From NCBI GenBank assembly GCA_017617335.1, contig JAFZWK010000005.1, positions 1 through 64,000 on the forward strand: 64,000 nt of DNA. Reading direction: 5' to 3'. Source of the DNA: Bacteroidaceae bacterium. Lineage in GTDB: Bacteria; Bacteroidota; Bacteroidia; Bacteroidales; Bacteroidaceae. Shown here one piece after another: positions 1 through 9,532 of this stretch. The position numbers were made by a program, and so were the translations under genes. Within the stretch, counting starts at the first letter, position 1, and the number at the start of each line of letters is the position of its first letter. The notes beneath the pieces were generated by a model. The model ran no database searches. It was not told where the DNA came from and worked only from the letters and a program-made list of their open reading frames with translations.

Positions 1-51
1 CTTGAATCTCAACTCTCGACCGCAGGTCACTCTAAACTCTAAACTATTAAC

Positions 52-195
52 CTACCATTCCTCCTCCATATCGTCGAACTGTTCTTTGTGGCGGCGGCTG
101 AGGACATCGTCGGTGGTTTCTGATGTTATCAGTATTTCTTTGCTGTTACTGAGTCGGATTTCCTTCATCTTGGGGGCTTTATATATCTTTTTCAT
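52..195 (-). CDS. 47-residue peptide gene downstream of BspA-like gene (copy 1)
   Basis: This short gene is read directly from the minus strand, with ATG at 195 and TAG at 52. The product begins MKKIYKAPKMKEIRLS and ends in a very acidic tail (DDMEEEW). A second gene at 4681-4818 encodes a 45-residue relative that shares the start, a central VLSR(R/K)H motif and the acidic end. Each lies just downstream of a BspA-like gene, separated by the same G/C-rich hairpin. Conservation of the frame in two diverged copies suggests a real gene. I see no signal peptide or known domain. Function is unknown; small peptides with MKK-x-Y-x-(A/S)-P starts are common in Prevotella, but I know of no assigned role. 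Confidence 0.6.
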   Translation of the reverse strand: MKKIYKAPKMKEIRLSNSKEILITSETTDDVLSRRHKEQFDDMEEEW

Positions 196-470
196 AATTG
201 TATCTTGTTTATGTTATCGTTATTCTAACTTTGAACTTTCACCACCTTCGTCCCTCCCCTTGAGGGGAGGGGCAAGGGGAGAGGCCTGTTATTTAATCAA
301 GGTCTTGCGTCCGTTGTTGATATAGATACCCTTCTGAGTCGGCTTCCCTTCGAGCTTGCGTCCACTCAGGTCGTACCACTCATCGGATTTACCATTTGAC
401 GATTTACCATTTACGATTTCTTCAATCCTCGTCTCGTCGTCGAATACGATGGTAATGCCCTTCACGTCTG
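147..470. repeat. Direct repeat copy A (partner at 4770-5093)
   Basis: This stretch covers the start of the small gene, the hairpin and the 3' end of BspA-like gene 1. It is nearly identical to 4770-5093 at a constant offset of 4623 bases. The repeat marks a tandem duplication of a [BspA-like gene + small gene] unit and is a likely substrate for homologous recombination. Confidence 0.8.
252..271 (-). repeat. G/C-rich hairpin between BspA-like gene 1 and its small gene
   Basis: CCCTCCCC and GGGGAGGG form a perfect 8-bp stem around a TTGA loop. An identical hairpin lies at 4875-4894 in the same place relative to the second BspA-like gene. No U-run follows, so it is more likely an mRNA stability or attenuation element between cotranscribed genes than a full terminator. 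That role is inference. Confidence 0.6.
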
Positions 471-3400
471 CTTCCAGAGCAATGCCAGGAATGTAGGCGC
501 GGTTGGCGGGAATGGTTGTGCCTGTGTACCACCAGAAACCATATTCTCCTGTCTTGTTGCCCTTACCCAGCGTGAGAACGGAATGGGAGTCTACGGTCAT
601 ATCCTCTAAGGTGCCTTCCAGGATGTTGTCCTTGATGGTTGGAATTATGTATAATTCATTGCTCTTGGGATGCTCAAACTTATACTCACCTTGGGGCGCC
701 TTCACGAATACGCCCGTTTTGGCGGGAATCAAATAGCTTGAAGAGATCTGTTGGGCATGTGTTGTAGGAACAGCTTCGTTATCATCCAATCCTGTGCAGT
801 AGTACACCTCTACGCCGTTTGGAATCACGGCATTGTATTCGAGATAAAGGGTTGCCATACCTGCCTCGGTCACCGTCAGGATGTAGTCTTCGTTGCCCTT
901 GTAGGTGAAGTAACCTCCATCTGTACCATTATACATCTTGGCGTAGGTGCCATTGATTGTACCATCCCATGGGAACTTCTTGCTACTGTATTTTCCTGAC
1001 AACTTGGTGCAGCCAGAGAACATAGAGGTGTAGTTCCTATCTTCAACTCCACTCCAATCAGCATCTTTTGCACAATAGATGGTCTCGAGGGCATAGCAGT
1101 TGTAGAACATGTAGCTCATGTCCTCCACGTTGGATGTGTTGAAGTTGCTCAGGTCAAGCGAGGTGAAGGCTTTGCAGCCATAGAACATGCTTTTCATGTC
1201 CTCCACGTTGGATGTGTTGAAGTTGCTCACATCGAGCGAGGTGAGGGCTTCGCAGAAAGCGAACATTTGGCTCATGTCGGTCACGTTGGATGTGTTGAAG
1301 TTGCTCAGGTCAAGCGAGGTGAGGGCTTTGCAATCCCGGAACATGTAACTCATGTCGGTCACGTTGGATGTGTTGAAGTTGCTCACATCGAGAGTCTCAA
1401 GGGATGTGCACTCATAGAACATGAAACTCATGTTCGTCACGTTGGATGTGTCGAAGTTACTCAGGTCGAGCGTCTCGAAGGCATAGCAGTAAGCGAACAT
1501 GAAACTCATGGCGGTCACGTTCTCTGTGTTGAATTTGCTCACATCGAGAGTCTCAAGGGCTTTGCAGCCATCGAACATGCAGCTCATGTCCTTCACGTTG
1601 GATGTGTCGAAGTTGTCACCCAGCTCGAGCGTCTCGAGGGCATAGCAGTTGTAGAACATCCAGCTCATGTTGGTCACGTTCCCTGTGTTGAAGTTGCTCA
1701 GGTCGAGCGTTTCGAGGGCTTCGCAGTTATAGAACATGTTCTTGGTGCTCGTCAAGCCATAATAGTTGCCAAACGATACGTCGAACTCAACGGTGGTGAT
1801 GGTGGTGTTGCCGTCTGAGCTTGTCCAGCCAGGATAGGTCCCTGTCCAAGGGATGTCATAGACATTATCTCCCGTTGGCTTGTTCTCGTCGTAGTAGAAC
1901 TTCAGGGTCGTACCATCAAGTATGGCGTAAGCTTCGCGTGCTGTGAAGTAGCCAGGATCGTCTTTGCCACCGTCAGGATGAGCATAGGCGGCATCAATGT
2001 GGTCAGCATCATAAACTGTGCTGCTGCCTCCCACAAGTTTCGTACATTGATAGAACATCCTGTCTGACACAAGGCCTTCCTTCGCCCAGTTTTTGTTGCA
2101 ATAGAGGGTGGTGAATTTGCAGCCAGCGAACATGCTTGTCATGTTCTTCACGTTCTCCGTGTCGAAGCTGTTCACGTCGAGCGTCTCGAGTTTATTGCAA
2201 TTATAGAACATGTTCCTCATGTTCTCCACCTTCTCCGTGTTGAAGTTGCTCACGTCGAGCGTCTCGAGGGATGTGCAAGCATAGAACATGTATCCCATGT
2301 TGGTCACGTTCTTCGTGTTCAGGTAGTCAAGGCCGGTGATGGCCGTCAGCTTAGTCAAATTAGCAAACATTCCATAGAGATTCGTCAAACCGTTGTATTC
2401 GGCGAACGATTCGTTGAACTCGACGGTCGTTATTTCGCTGTTGCTCGCCCAAGGAGCAAACGAATCTGTTGTCCAAGGAAGATCGTACACATTATCTCCC
2501 GTTGGCTTGTTCCCATCGAAATAGAAGGTCAGGGTCTTGCCCTCACCGTCCTCATTGTCGGTCAGCACGGCGTAGGCTTCCAGCTTACTCTTCAGAATGC
2601 GTATCTGATTCTTCGAGGTCGTAGTGGTAAAGGAGACACCTTCAATGCTCTTCGGATCATAATTAAAAGGTGTACCACCAATCACAAAAGAAATATAATC
2701 AGAAATATAAATGGCCTGAGATGTTGCCGTGGGGTAAACACGGAATACAGTAGAAGGAATTTGCACGGAACCCGTGTTGTCATCAACGATGATGGCGACA
2801 TTGTTCGTACCGTCGTAGATGAATGGTTGGGTCAGCGTGATGGTGGTCCACTTGTTTTCTGCGAAAGTCACTTCACCGCTGAAAACGAGGTCATCGTCAG
2901 TGACGGATATCCCATTGCTACTTCCCGCGAATTGGGTCTTGTCGGTGCTGACCATGTAGATGTCAAGGTTGCGGGTGGTAGCAGAACTGGTATTATAAAA
3001 GCCGATACTCTCGATGAGTCCAGCCTCTCCCAGTTCAGCAGCGGTGTAAATCTGCTGGGTAAGGCTATACATAGTACGTGTATAAGTAGGGAGATCAGTG
3101 TCGATGCTTGTGTAATCGCCAATGACGGGTATGTCTGTTGGATAGAAACTTACAGCATCGCTCCATTCGCTTTCATCGGTTCCGTTGTAGGCTTTCACAC
3201 GGACATAATAACCCTGATCTTCGTCAAGTCCTGTCAACGTTATGGAGGGAGTGGTGTTGACATCCTTCTCGGTGTATGTTCCTTCTTTGAACGAACTGTC
3301 CGTGCCGTATTGCAGTTTCCAGCTGGTTTGGTCGTTCTCTTCCCAACTGATGGTCGCTTTCGCTTTAATGGCATCCACCGTAAGTCCCTTCGGTTTGATA

Positions 3401-4326
3401 AGGCCAAACTTCACGATGACGTAAACGTCGTCGTTGGGCATGGTGAAAGAGTATTCCTTGGGAGGCGCCATCTTCGTGGCGTCGATCTCGTTGTATTTCA
3501 CACTGACTGTTTCGTAGCCGGGATCGGGAGTCACGATCAGGGTGGGAATCACGTCTGCTTGGGCCGAGGTCGGGATAGCTTTGACAGTACCGTTTGCGGT
3601 TTCCTCAATGATGATATTGTGTTCCACTACCTCTGTAGATACGTCAAAGCAGGCTGTGTAGGTGCCTGCCGTTTCGTCGCCGATGGTGATTGGGTAGGGG
3701 TTTTGGATGGAGGCATACTCTGTGCCATCATTGAACTTCCAGCCCGCAAACTTGTAGCCGGTAGCTGCCGTGGCCTTGATGCGTACCTGATCCCCGTCCT
3801 TCACGACCAGCGGAGAGCCCAATATGGCTGCCGTACCGCGGGTGTCGTCTTCGCTCTCTACTTGCAGGCGGGTGAAGTTGGCAAAGACCAGCTGCTTGTA
3901 GTTTTCGTCCCAAGGGATGGGATTGGGGGTAGCTTCTTCCGCGCCATACAAGAATTTCGTACTCTGAATAGCAATTGCTCCCGAAGGATTGCTTGTGTCG
4001 ACAATATCACTCTCCTCTGTGGCAGGTTGGTCCAACGACCACCCCACGAAGAAATAACCGGGTGATGCTTCATCTTCATCTTCATCGCATTTAAAATTCC
4101 AGGTTGTAGTACTCCCACCGATACTCATTAATCCCGAGGTGTTTAACTGGTACTTTTCATCCGCTTCAGAACTCTGTTTCACATAGACCTTCGCAACGCC
4201 TGTCGGGTTGGTCGCTACATGAACGTTGTACTGATAATAAGTAGAATATCCAAATGCCTTTGGGATGGCAAGCGCCCACACTGCAGCGATCAGTGCAAGC
4301 CGTAAGAATAGAGTCTTTGTCTTCAT
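289..4326 (-). CDS. BspA-like surface protein with InlB-type, FN3 and DUF285 repeats
   Basis: This encodes a 1345-residue secreted protein. Residues 1-26 form a signal peptide. Residues about 150-310 hold two InlB-type B-repeat-like segments (GYKFAGW motif), and 312-398 an FN3-like domain. About 410-540 is a beta-rich region. Residues about 640-790 and 840-1120 hold DUF285/BspA repeats of roughly 25 residues (LDLSNFNTSNVTDMSYMF-type). The last 45 residues contain YDLSGRKLEG and KGIYINNGRK, resembling C-terminal sorting domains of type IX secretion cargo. BspA proteins are known adhesins; host or bacterial binding here is inference. A TATATTTG box lies at 4393-4400. The small gene at 52-195 follows and may be cotranscribed. 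Confidence 0.88.
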   Translation of the reverse strand: MKTKTLFLRLALIAAVWALAIPKAFGYSTYYQYNVHVATNPTGVAKVYVKQSSEADEKYQLNTSGLMSIGGSTTTWNFKCDEDEDEASPGYFFVGWSLDQPATEESDIVDTSNPSGAIAIQSTKFLYGAEEATPNPIPWDENYKQLVFANFTRLQVESEDDTRGTAAILGSPLVVKDGDQVRIKATAATGYKFAGWKFNDGTEYASIQNPYPITIGDETAGTYTACFDVSTEVVEHNIIIEETANGTVKAIPTSAQADVIPTLIVTPDPGYETVSVKYNEIDATKMAPPKEYSFTMPNDDVYVIVKFGLIKPKGLTVDAIKAKATISWEENDQTSWKLQYGTDSSFKEGTYTEKDVNTTPSITLTGLDEDQGYYVRVKAYNGTDESEWSDAVSFYPTDIPVIGDYTSIDTDLPTYTRTMYSLTQQIYTAAELGEAGLIESIGFYNTSSATTRNLDIYMVSTDKTQFAGSSNGISVTDDDLVFSGEVTFAENKWTTITLTQPFIYDGTNNVAIIVDDNTGSVQIPSTVFRVYPTATSQAIYISDYISFVIGGTPFNYDPKSIEGVSFTTTTSKNQIRILKSKLEAYAVLTDNEDGEGKTLTFYFDGNKPTGDNVYDLPWTTDSFAPWASNSEITTVEFNESFAEYNGLTNLYGMFANLTKLTAITGLDYLNTKNVTNMGYMFYACTSLETLDVSNFNTEKVENMRNMFYNCNKLETLDVNSFDTENVKNMTSMFAGCKFTTLYCNKNWAKEGLVSDRMFYQCTKLVGGSSTVYDADHIDAAYAHPDGGKDDPGYFTAREAYAILDGTTLKFYYDENKPTGDNVYDIPWTGTYPGWTSSDGNTTITTVEFDVSFGNYYGLTSTKNMFYNCEALETLDLSNFNTGNVTNMSWMFYNCYALETLELGDNFDTSNVKDMSCMFDGCKALETLDVSKFNTENVTAMSFMFAYCYAFETLDLSNFDTSNVTNMSFMFYECTSLETLDVSNFNTSNVTDMSYMFRDCKALTSLDLSNFNTSNVTDMSQMFAFCEALTSLDVSNFNTSNVEDMKSMFYGCKAFTSLDLSNFNTSNVEDMSYMFYNCYALETIYCAKDADWSGVEDRNYTSMFSGCTKLSGKYSSKKFPWDGTINGTYAKMYNGTDGGYFTYKGNEDYILTVTEAGMATLYLEYNAVIPNGVEVYYCTGLDDNEAVPTTHAQQISSSYLIPAKTGVFVKAPQGEYKFEHPKSNELYIIPTIKDNILEGTLEDMTVDSHSVLTLGKGNKTGEYGFWWYTGTTIPANRAYIPGIALEADVKGITIVFDDETRIEEIVNGKSSNGKSDEWYDLSGRKLEGKPTQKGIYINNGRKTLIK

Positions 4327-4392
4327 CTTTTTTTGTTTTAGGGGTTATTGATATGTTTATTTTGTTTTCTGTTCAATTGTTACTTTTGCGTA

Positions 4393-4400
4393 CAAATATA
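4393..4400 (-). promoter_or_regulatory. Bacteroidetes -7 box (TATATTTG) for BspA-like gene 1
   Basis: On the minus strand the sequence reads TATATTTG, matching TAnnTTTG, 67 bases before the start codon. A TTTG lies further upstream with a 23-base spacer, longer than the usual 19-21. The surrounding bases closely match the DUF4105 promoter region near 9165. Confidence 0.55.
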
Positions 4401-4583
4401 GGGTAAAGTTTTTCAAATTCGTGCAAAAAACTTTGTTTTTTTAATGTTTCTCTTCTTTTTTTTAATGCTGTAAGCAGAAACCTTCAGATTTCTTTCATTT
4501 GTGCACCTCCTGTAAGCTTTCTGGGCGTTATCCAATCAACCCAAACCGAAAAATAACGATTACGATGACGTTGATGAGAACAA

Positions 4584-4620
4584 TAAAAAAACTCCGCCCA
4601 AGTTGCCCTGAACGGAGTTC
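4584..4620 (-). terminator. Rho-independent terminator after the second BspA-like unit
   Basis: On the minus strand, AACTCCG and CGGAGTT pair (4613-4619 with 4590-4596) and a run of Ts follows. It lies about 60 bases after the 45-residue small gene and probably ends the DUF4105-BspA-small gene transcript. The rest of 4327-4680 holds only the promoter region of BspA-like gene 1. Confidence 0.8.
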
Positions 4621-4680
4621 CTTTCCTAATTAATTATGGCCGTGTCTCTTGAGTCTTGACTCTCGACCTTTGTCTCGACT

Positions 4681-4818
4681 TCAGTCGTCTTCCTCGTAAT
4701 CATCGAACATCGCATCGTGCTTGCGGCTGAGGACCTGGCTGGTGGAATCTCTTACCAGTACTGCTTCGCTACTGAGTCGGATTTCCTTCATCTTGGGGGC
4801 TTGATATATCTTTTTCAT
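4681..4818 (-). CDS. 45-residue peptide gene downstream of BspA-like gene (copy 2)
   Basis: ATG is at 4818 and TGA at 4681. The product begins MKKIYQAPKMKEIRLSSEAV and ends FDDYEEDD. It is a paralogue of the 47-residue product at 52-195, with the N-terminus and VLSRKH motif conserved and the middle diverged. It sits between the broken BspA-like gene and a clear terminator, so it is probably the last gene of that operon. There is no recognisable domain, signal peptide or cysteine. Function is unknown. Confidence 0.6.
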   Translation of the reverse strand: MKKIYQAPKMKEIRLSSEAVLVRDSTSQVLSRKHDAMFDDYEEDD

Positions 4819-5093
4819 AATCGTATCTTGTTTATGTTATCGTTATTCTAACTTTGAACTTTCACCACCTTCGTCCCTCCCCTTGAGGGGAGGGGCAAGG
4901 GGAGAGGCCTGTTATTTAATCAAGGTCTTGCGTCCATTGTTGATATAGATACCCTTCTGAGTCGGCTTTCCTTCGAGCTTGCGGCCACTCAGGTCGTACC
5001 ACTCATCGGATTTACCATTTGACGATTTACCATTTACGATTTCTTCAATCCTCGTCTCGTCGTCGAATACGATGGTGATGCCCTTCACGTCGC
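4770..5093. repeat. Direct repeat copy B (partner at 147-470)
   Basis: It is nearly identical to 147-470 and spans the small-gene start, the hairpin and the 3' end of the BspA-like gene. See copy A. Confidence 0.8.
4875..4894 (-). repeat. G/C-rich hairpin between broken BspA-like gene 2 and its small gene
   Basis: This is the second copy of the 8-bp stem, TTGA-loop hairpin seen at 252-271. It again lies between the BspA-like stop codon and the small-gene start. Confidence 0.6.
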
Positions 5094-7819
5094 CTGTGGT
5101 TGATTCCAGAGCAGTGCCAGGAATATAAGCGCGGTTGGCGGGAATGGTCGTGCCTGTGTACCACCAGAAACCAAGCTCTTCTGTCTTCTTGCCGTATCCC
5201 AGCGTGAGGACGGAGTGAGGTTCTACTTCCCAATCCATCAAGGTCCCTGTCAGGATGTTGGGACGGAGAAATTCTGCAGAATAGCCAACAGAGGTATAAG
5301 GCTCTGCCGAATAGTAGTATTCAAACGTGTATGTACCAGGCTCTGCCTTCACGAACACACCCGTGTATTCGGACAGTAAGGCACCCATCTTATGAGTCGT
5401 TGCGTAGGGGGTGTCGTTCTCCAGGTCTGCAAGGTAGCAGATGTACGCATTCACGCCCTTAGGAATCCTGGCAGGGAAGTCAAGATAAAGAGTTGCCATA
5501 CCTGCATCGGTCACCGTCAGAGTGTAGCTGGGGATATTGCCCTTATAGGTGAAGTAAGCTATATTTGTTCCATCGAAGACTCTGGCGCAGTTGCCATCGG
5601 TATAGCCGTCATACCCCAACCAAAATTGTTCGCTTCCACATTTTCCTGACAGGTAGGTGCAATTATTGAACATATCATCGGCCTTAGGAACTTTACTCCA
5701 ATCAGCATCTTCTGCACAGTAGATGGTCTCGAGGGCAGAGCAATCTGCGAACATGCCGCTCATGTCAGTCACTTTCTCTGTGTTGAAGTTGCTTACATCG
5801 AGCGTCTTGAGGGATGAGCAGCCTTCGAACATGCTGCTCATGTCAGTCACCCTCTCTGTATTCAGGTATTCCAAACCAGTGATTTCTTTCAACCCACTCA
5901 AACAGAAGAACATGTTCTCCGTGGACGTCAGCCTGAAGTTGGCAAAGGACTCATCGAACTCAACGGTGGTGATAGAAGTATCAAATGCCCATTCAGGACC
6001 TGAATTCTCATCCCAAGGAAGGTCATAGACAGTACCTGTCGTTGGCTTGTTCCCATCAGAGTAGAACGTTAGGGTCGTGCCGTTAAGTACGGCATAGGCA
6101 TTCTTGTTACTCTTCAGAATGCGTATCTGATTCTTCTGGGTCGTAGTGCTAAAGGAGAAATCTTCAGAAAGATTCTTCGGATCATAGTTGGTACCATCAC
6201 TATATCTATAAATGGCTTGACATGCTTCTGTGGAGAAAACACGGAAATAACAAGAAGATCTCCAGGTACCCGTGTTGTCATCAACGATGATGGCAACATT
6301 CTTCGTACCGTCGTAGTCGAATGGTTGGGTCAGCGTGATGGTGGTCCACTTGTTTTCTGCGAAAGTCACTTCACCGCTGAAAACGAGGTCATCGTCAGTG
6401 ACGGGAATCCCATCGCTACTTCCCGCGAATTGGGTCTTGTCAGTGCTGACCATGTAGATATCAAGGTTACGGGTGGTAGCAGAACTGGTATTATAAAAGC
6501 CGATACTCTCGATGAGTCCAGCCTCGCCCAGTTCAGCAGTAGTGTAAATCTGCTGGGTGAGACTATAATTCTCATATATATTAGTAGGGAGATAACTGTA
6601 GGTGCTTGTGCCAGAGCCAATGATGAGTTTGTCTGTTGGATAAAAACTTACAACATCGCTCCATTCGCTTTCATCGGTTCCGTTGTATGCCTTCACACGG
6701 ACATAATAAGATAATTGATCCTCATCAAGTCCTGTCAACGTTATGGAGGGAGTGGTGTTGACATCCTTCTCGGTGTATGTTCCTTCTGTGAACGAACCGT
6801 CCGTGCTGTATTGCAGCTTCCAGTTGGTTTGGCTGTTCTTTTCCCAACTGATGGTCGCTTCCGGATAAGTGGTCTCCACCGTAAGTCCATTCGGTTTGGC
6901 ATAGGCAAACTTCACGATGACGTAAACGTCGTCGTTGGGCATGGGGAATGTGTATTCCGTGGGCTTCCCCTCCGTCATCGTGGCGTCGATCTCTTCGTAC
7001 CTCACACTGACTGTTTCGTAGCCAGGATTGGGAGTCACGGTCAGGGTGACGGTCTCGCCCGCTGGGGCAGAGGTCTTGTCGGCTTCAACAGTGCCGTTTG
7101 CAGTCTCAATGATGATATCGTGTGCAACAACCTCTGAAGATTCCTCGAAGCAGGCTGTGTAGGTGCCTGCTGTTTGGTTGCTGATGGTGATTTCGTAGGG
7201 ATTTTTTAGGGGACACACACTCAGTACTTTCGTTGCGCTTCCAGCCCACAAACTTGTAGCCAACAGCTGCCGTGGCCTTGATGCGCACCTGATCCCCGTC
7301 CTTTACGACCAGCGGAGAGCCCAATATGGCTGCCGTACCGTGGGTGTCGTCTTCGCTCTCTACTTGTAGGCGGGTGAAGTTGGCAAAGACCAGTTGTTTG
7401 TAGCTTTCGTCGTATTGGGGATCGGCGAGGGGGCTACTAGAAGTAGAAGAACCCAAACTTTTCTCACTCTCAATAGTAATATCTCCCGAAGGATTTTTTT
7501 TGTCGACAATCTCGCTCTCCTCTGTAGCAGCTTGATCCTTCGACCACCCCACGAAGAAATAACCGGATGATACATTATCGCATTTAAAATTCCAGGTGGT
7601 ACTACTCTCCGCGATGTCACGTAGTCCCGACGTGTTTTCCTTGTACGCGGCCTCCGCTTCAGAACTCTGTTTCACATAGACCGTCGCAGCGCCTGTCGGG
7701 TTGGTCGCTACATGAATGTTGTACTGATAATGAGTAATAAATGCAAATGCCTTTGGGATGGCAAGCGCCCACACTGCAACGATCAGTGCAAGGCGTAAGA
7801 ATAGAGTTTTTGTCTTCAT
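4912..7819 (-). pseudogene. BspA-like surface protein, frameshifted (copy 2)
   Basis: Two overlapping reading frames, 7106-7819 (N-terminal) and 4912-7263 (C-terminal), together match the intact neighbour at 289-4326 from end to end. The frame changes at an A6 run (coding strand; 7202-7207). Removing one A joins ...TECVSP to KNPYEITI, which aligns with TEYASIQNPYPITI in copy 1. The joined product would be about 968 residues: signal peptide, InlB-like and FN3-like segments, fewer DUF285 repeats than copy 1, and the same DLSGRK C-terminus. It starts 30 bases after the DUF4105 gene. A fixed mutation, slippage-based phase variation and a sequencing error are all possible. Confidence 0.82.
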
Positions 7820-7849
7820 CTTTTTTGTTTTAGAAGGTTATTAATATGT

Positions 7850-9112
7850 TTATTTTGTTTTCTGTTCAATTGTTTTCCCGCCAGCGCATGAAAGGCACCT
7901 GACGGCGATGGCTGCTGCCGCAAGCTGATGGGCGGGGATGAGTTGCTTGGTAATGAGTGGAGCACAGAATGCCAGCAACAGCAGGAGGATGCCATAGAGC
8001 AGGGCAAGACGACGGTAGAGGGCACGATGGCGGCAGCAGAGCCACACCAGCCACGGCAGGGGAGTGAAGATGAGCAGGCACCAGTTCCAGTACTGACCGA
8101 AGAGATTGCTCACCAGGACCAGATAGAGCAGCACCACGCCCAGCAGGGCCTGCACCTTGAGGAGCACCACGTCGGCGATACGTGCCGCACGCCGCCAGCC
8201 TCCCAGCCACTCGCTGGCAGTGATCAGCAACACCAGCACGAGCAGGAGGACGGCAAGGAGTAGGGGCGTAAACCTCGTGGGACGGACGATAAGGGTCTGG
8301 GGCAGCAATTGCTTAGGCTGACCCAACAAGGCGGGACGCTCCGTTCCATTGGCGTCGACTATGACGGCGTGGTTCATCACCTCACCGATCACCTCGGGGG
8401 CCACACACTGTTCCTTGGGTTTGGCCTTGTCAGCTTCGTTACCCATGATGGTCATCAGCACGAATTGCATCCACGGCATAAAGCGTGTGTGATTCAGACA
8501 GGCAAATGCCGCGCTGTGGCGCATTACCTCTGGCCACTCCCTCACCTCCATGCGTTCGTCCAACAACTGGTTCTTCACGGCGGCAAGGCACATCGAGGTG
8601 CAGTTGTGAAAAAGGAAGTCGAACTGGGTGGAAATGCCCTCCATCATGTTCTCGTCCAACCGTCGCCATAGTTCCTGTTTCTGTTGGGGATTCAGATTGA
8701 GCGTGTATTGCACCACGCCGCGCCCTTGCTCCTCGAATCTTTCCAGATAGTACTTGGTCTCCATGGCGATGAAGCCTGCCGGTGCATTTCCACTGAAGAA
8801 GCGCAGGTAGTCGGTAAGGGCAAGCCCTGTGTTGACTTCATAGCTGAAACAGTAGTCAAGTCCGTAGGTGGGGCATTCCATGCGCAGGGCGCAGTGACCC
8901 AATGCCGAATAGCCCTCCTCGCCAGGCGAAGCTACCAGCATGCTGGCCGTCACGAAACCATCGGTCTGACGCAGGGAATCGGCCTCTGCCTCGGTCGGTA
9001 TCCGCAACGTGTCAGCCTCGTTGAAGGCTTGTCCCCATACCGTGGCAATCGTAAAAATCATCACGGTCAGTGTCATGAATGCGCGGACGAGATATGTGCT
9101 GCTTCTTCTCAT
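7850..9112 (-). CDS. DUF4105-family secreted/membrane protein
   Basis: This encodes 420 residues. A signal peptide or signal anchor covers 1-27. A DUF4105 (Lnb N-terminal periplasmic-type) region follows, with GYSALGHCALRM and LFHNCTS motifs that look like a His/Cys-containing catalytic-type fold. The C-terminal third has four or five hydrophobic segments, so the protein is probably anchored in the inner membrane with the DUF4105 part outside. The gene has its own TATCTTTG box at 9165-9172 and lies 30 bases upstream of the broken BspA-like gene. Its last six or seven codons lie in sequence that also occurs upstream of BspA-like gene 1. The substrate is unknown. Confidence 0.78.
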   Translation of the reverse strand: MRRSSTYLVRAFMTLTVMIFTIATVWGQAFNEADTLRIPTEAEADSLRQTDGFVTASMLVASPGEEGYSALGHCALRMECPTYGLDYCFSYEVNTGLALTDYLRFFSGNAPAGFIAMETKYYLERFEEQGRGVVQYTLNLNPQQKQELWRRLDENMMEGISTQFDFLFHNCTSMCLAAVKNQLLDERMEVREWPEVMRHSAAFACLNHTRFMPWMQFVLMTIMGNEADKAKPKEQCVAPEVIGEVMNHAVIVDANGTERPALLGQPKQLLPQTLIVRPTRFTPLLLAVLLLVLVLLITASEWLGGWRRAARIADVVLLKVQALLGVVLLYLVLVSNLFGQYWNWCLLIFTPLPWLVWLCCRHRALYRRLALLYGILLLLLAFCAPLITKQLIPAHQLAAAAIAVRCLSCAGGKTIEQKTK

Positions 9113-9164
9113 GTCTTTGCCGAAGTTGACTTTGCTGTTACTTTGCGATTGTTACTTTTGCCCA

Positions 9165-9172
9165 CAAAGATA
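9165..9172 (-). promoter_or_regulatory. Bacteroidetes -7 box (TATCTTTG) for the DUF4105 operon
   Basis: The minus strand reads TATCTTTG about 53 bases before the DUF4105 start. The flanking 80 or so bases match the region upstream of BspA-like gene 1 (4382-4470). Confidence 0.55.
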
Positions 9173-9236
9173 TGATAAAGTTTTGCAAATTCATGCAAAA
9201 AACTTTGTTTTTTTAATGTTTTCCTTTTATTTTTTT

Positions 9237-9532
9237 TGCAATGTCGCTGAAATCTCCCTGTTTCCTTCTGATTGAGGTTAAGACGTTGTCTCTGATGCCC
9301 AGATTTTCAACAAAAACCGAGAAAACCCTTGCTTGTGCTGCATGCTCTGCGAGCATCTGTTCCAAGGCATCGCCCCAAGTCCTGTCCAAGCAAGCTTGAC
9401 AGCCCCTGTTCCAATACCTTACAACAGCCTTTGGCCTCGCAGCACAACCAAGAAAAACCACAAAAACAACGATAACGTTAACCTTGACGATAACGATGAC
9501 AGATGACAGTTTTTCGAAAATCGGTGTCAACG
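9237..9532. other. Intergenic stretch with no supported gene
   Basis: An open frame crosses this stretch on the minus strand, but it is dominated by low-complexity ACG/ATC-rich sequence, has no homologous look and overlaps the discoidin gene stop. I see no hairpin with a T-run or other clear element. Confidence 0.4.

Noticed and set aside
1267-1818. An apparently repetitive 183-codon frame (HVGHVGCVEVA-type repeats)
   Set aside because: The repeats are the reverse-strand reading of the DUF285 repeats of BspA-like gene 1.
2761-4065. A 434-codon open frame antisense to BspA-like gene 1
   Set aside because: It mirrors the repetitive coding strand, has no signal peptide or domain, and the opposite strand encodes a clear multi-domain protein.
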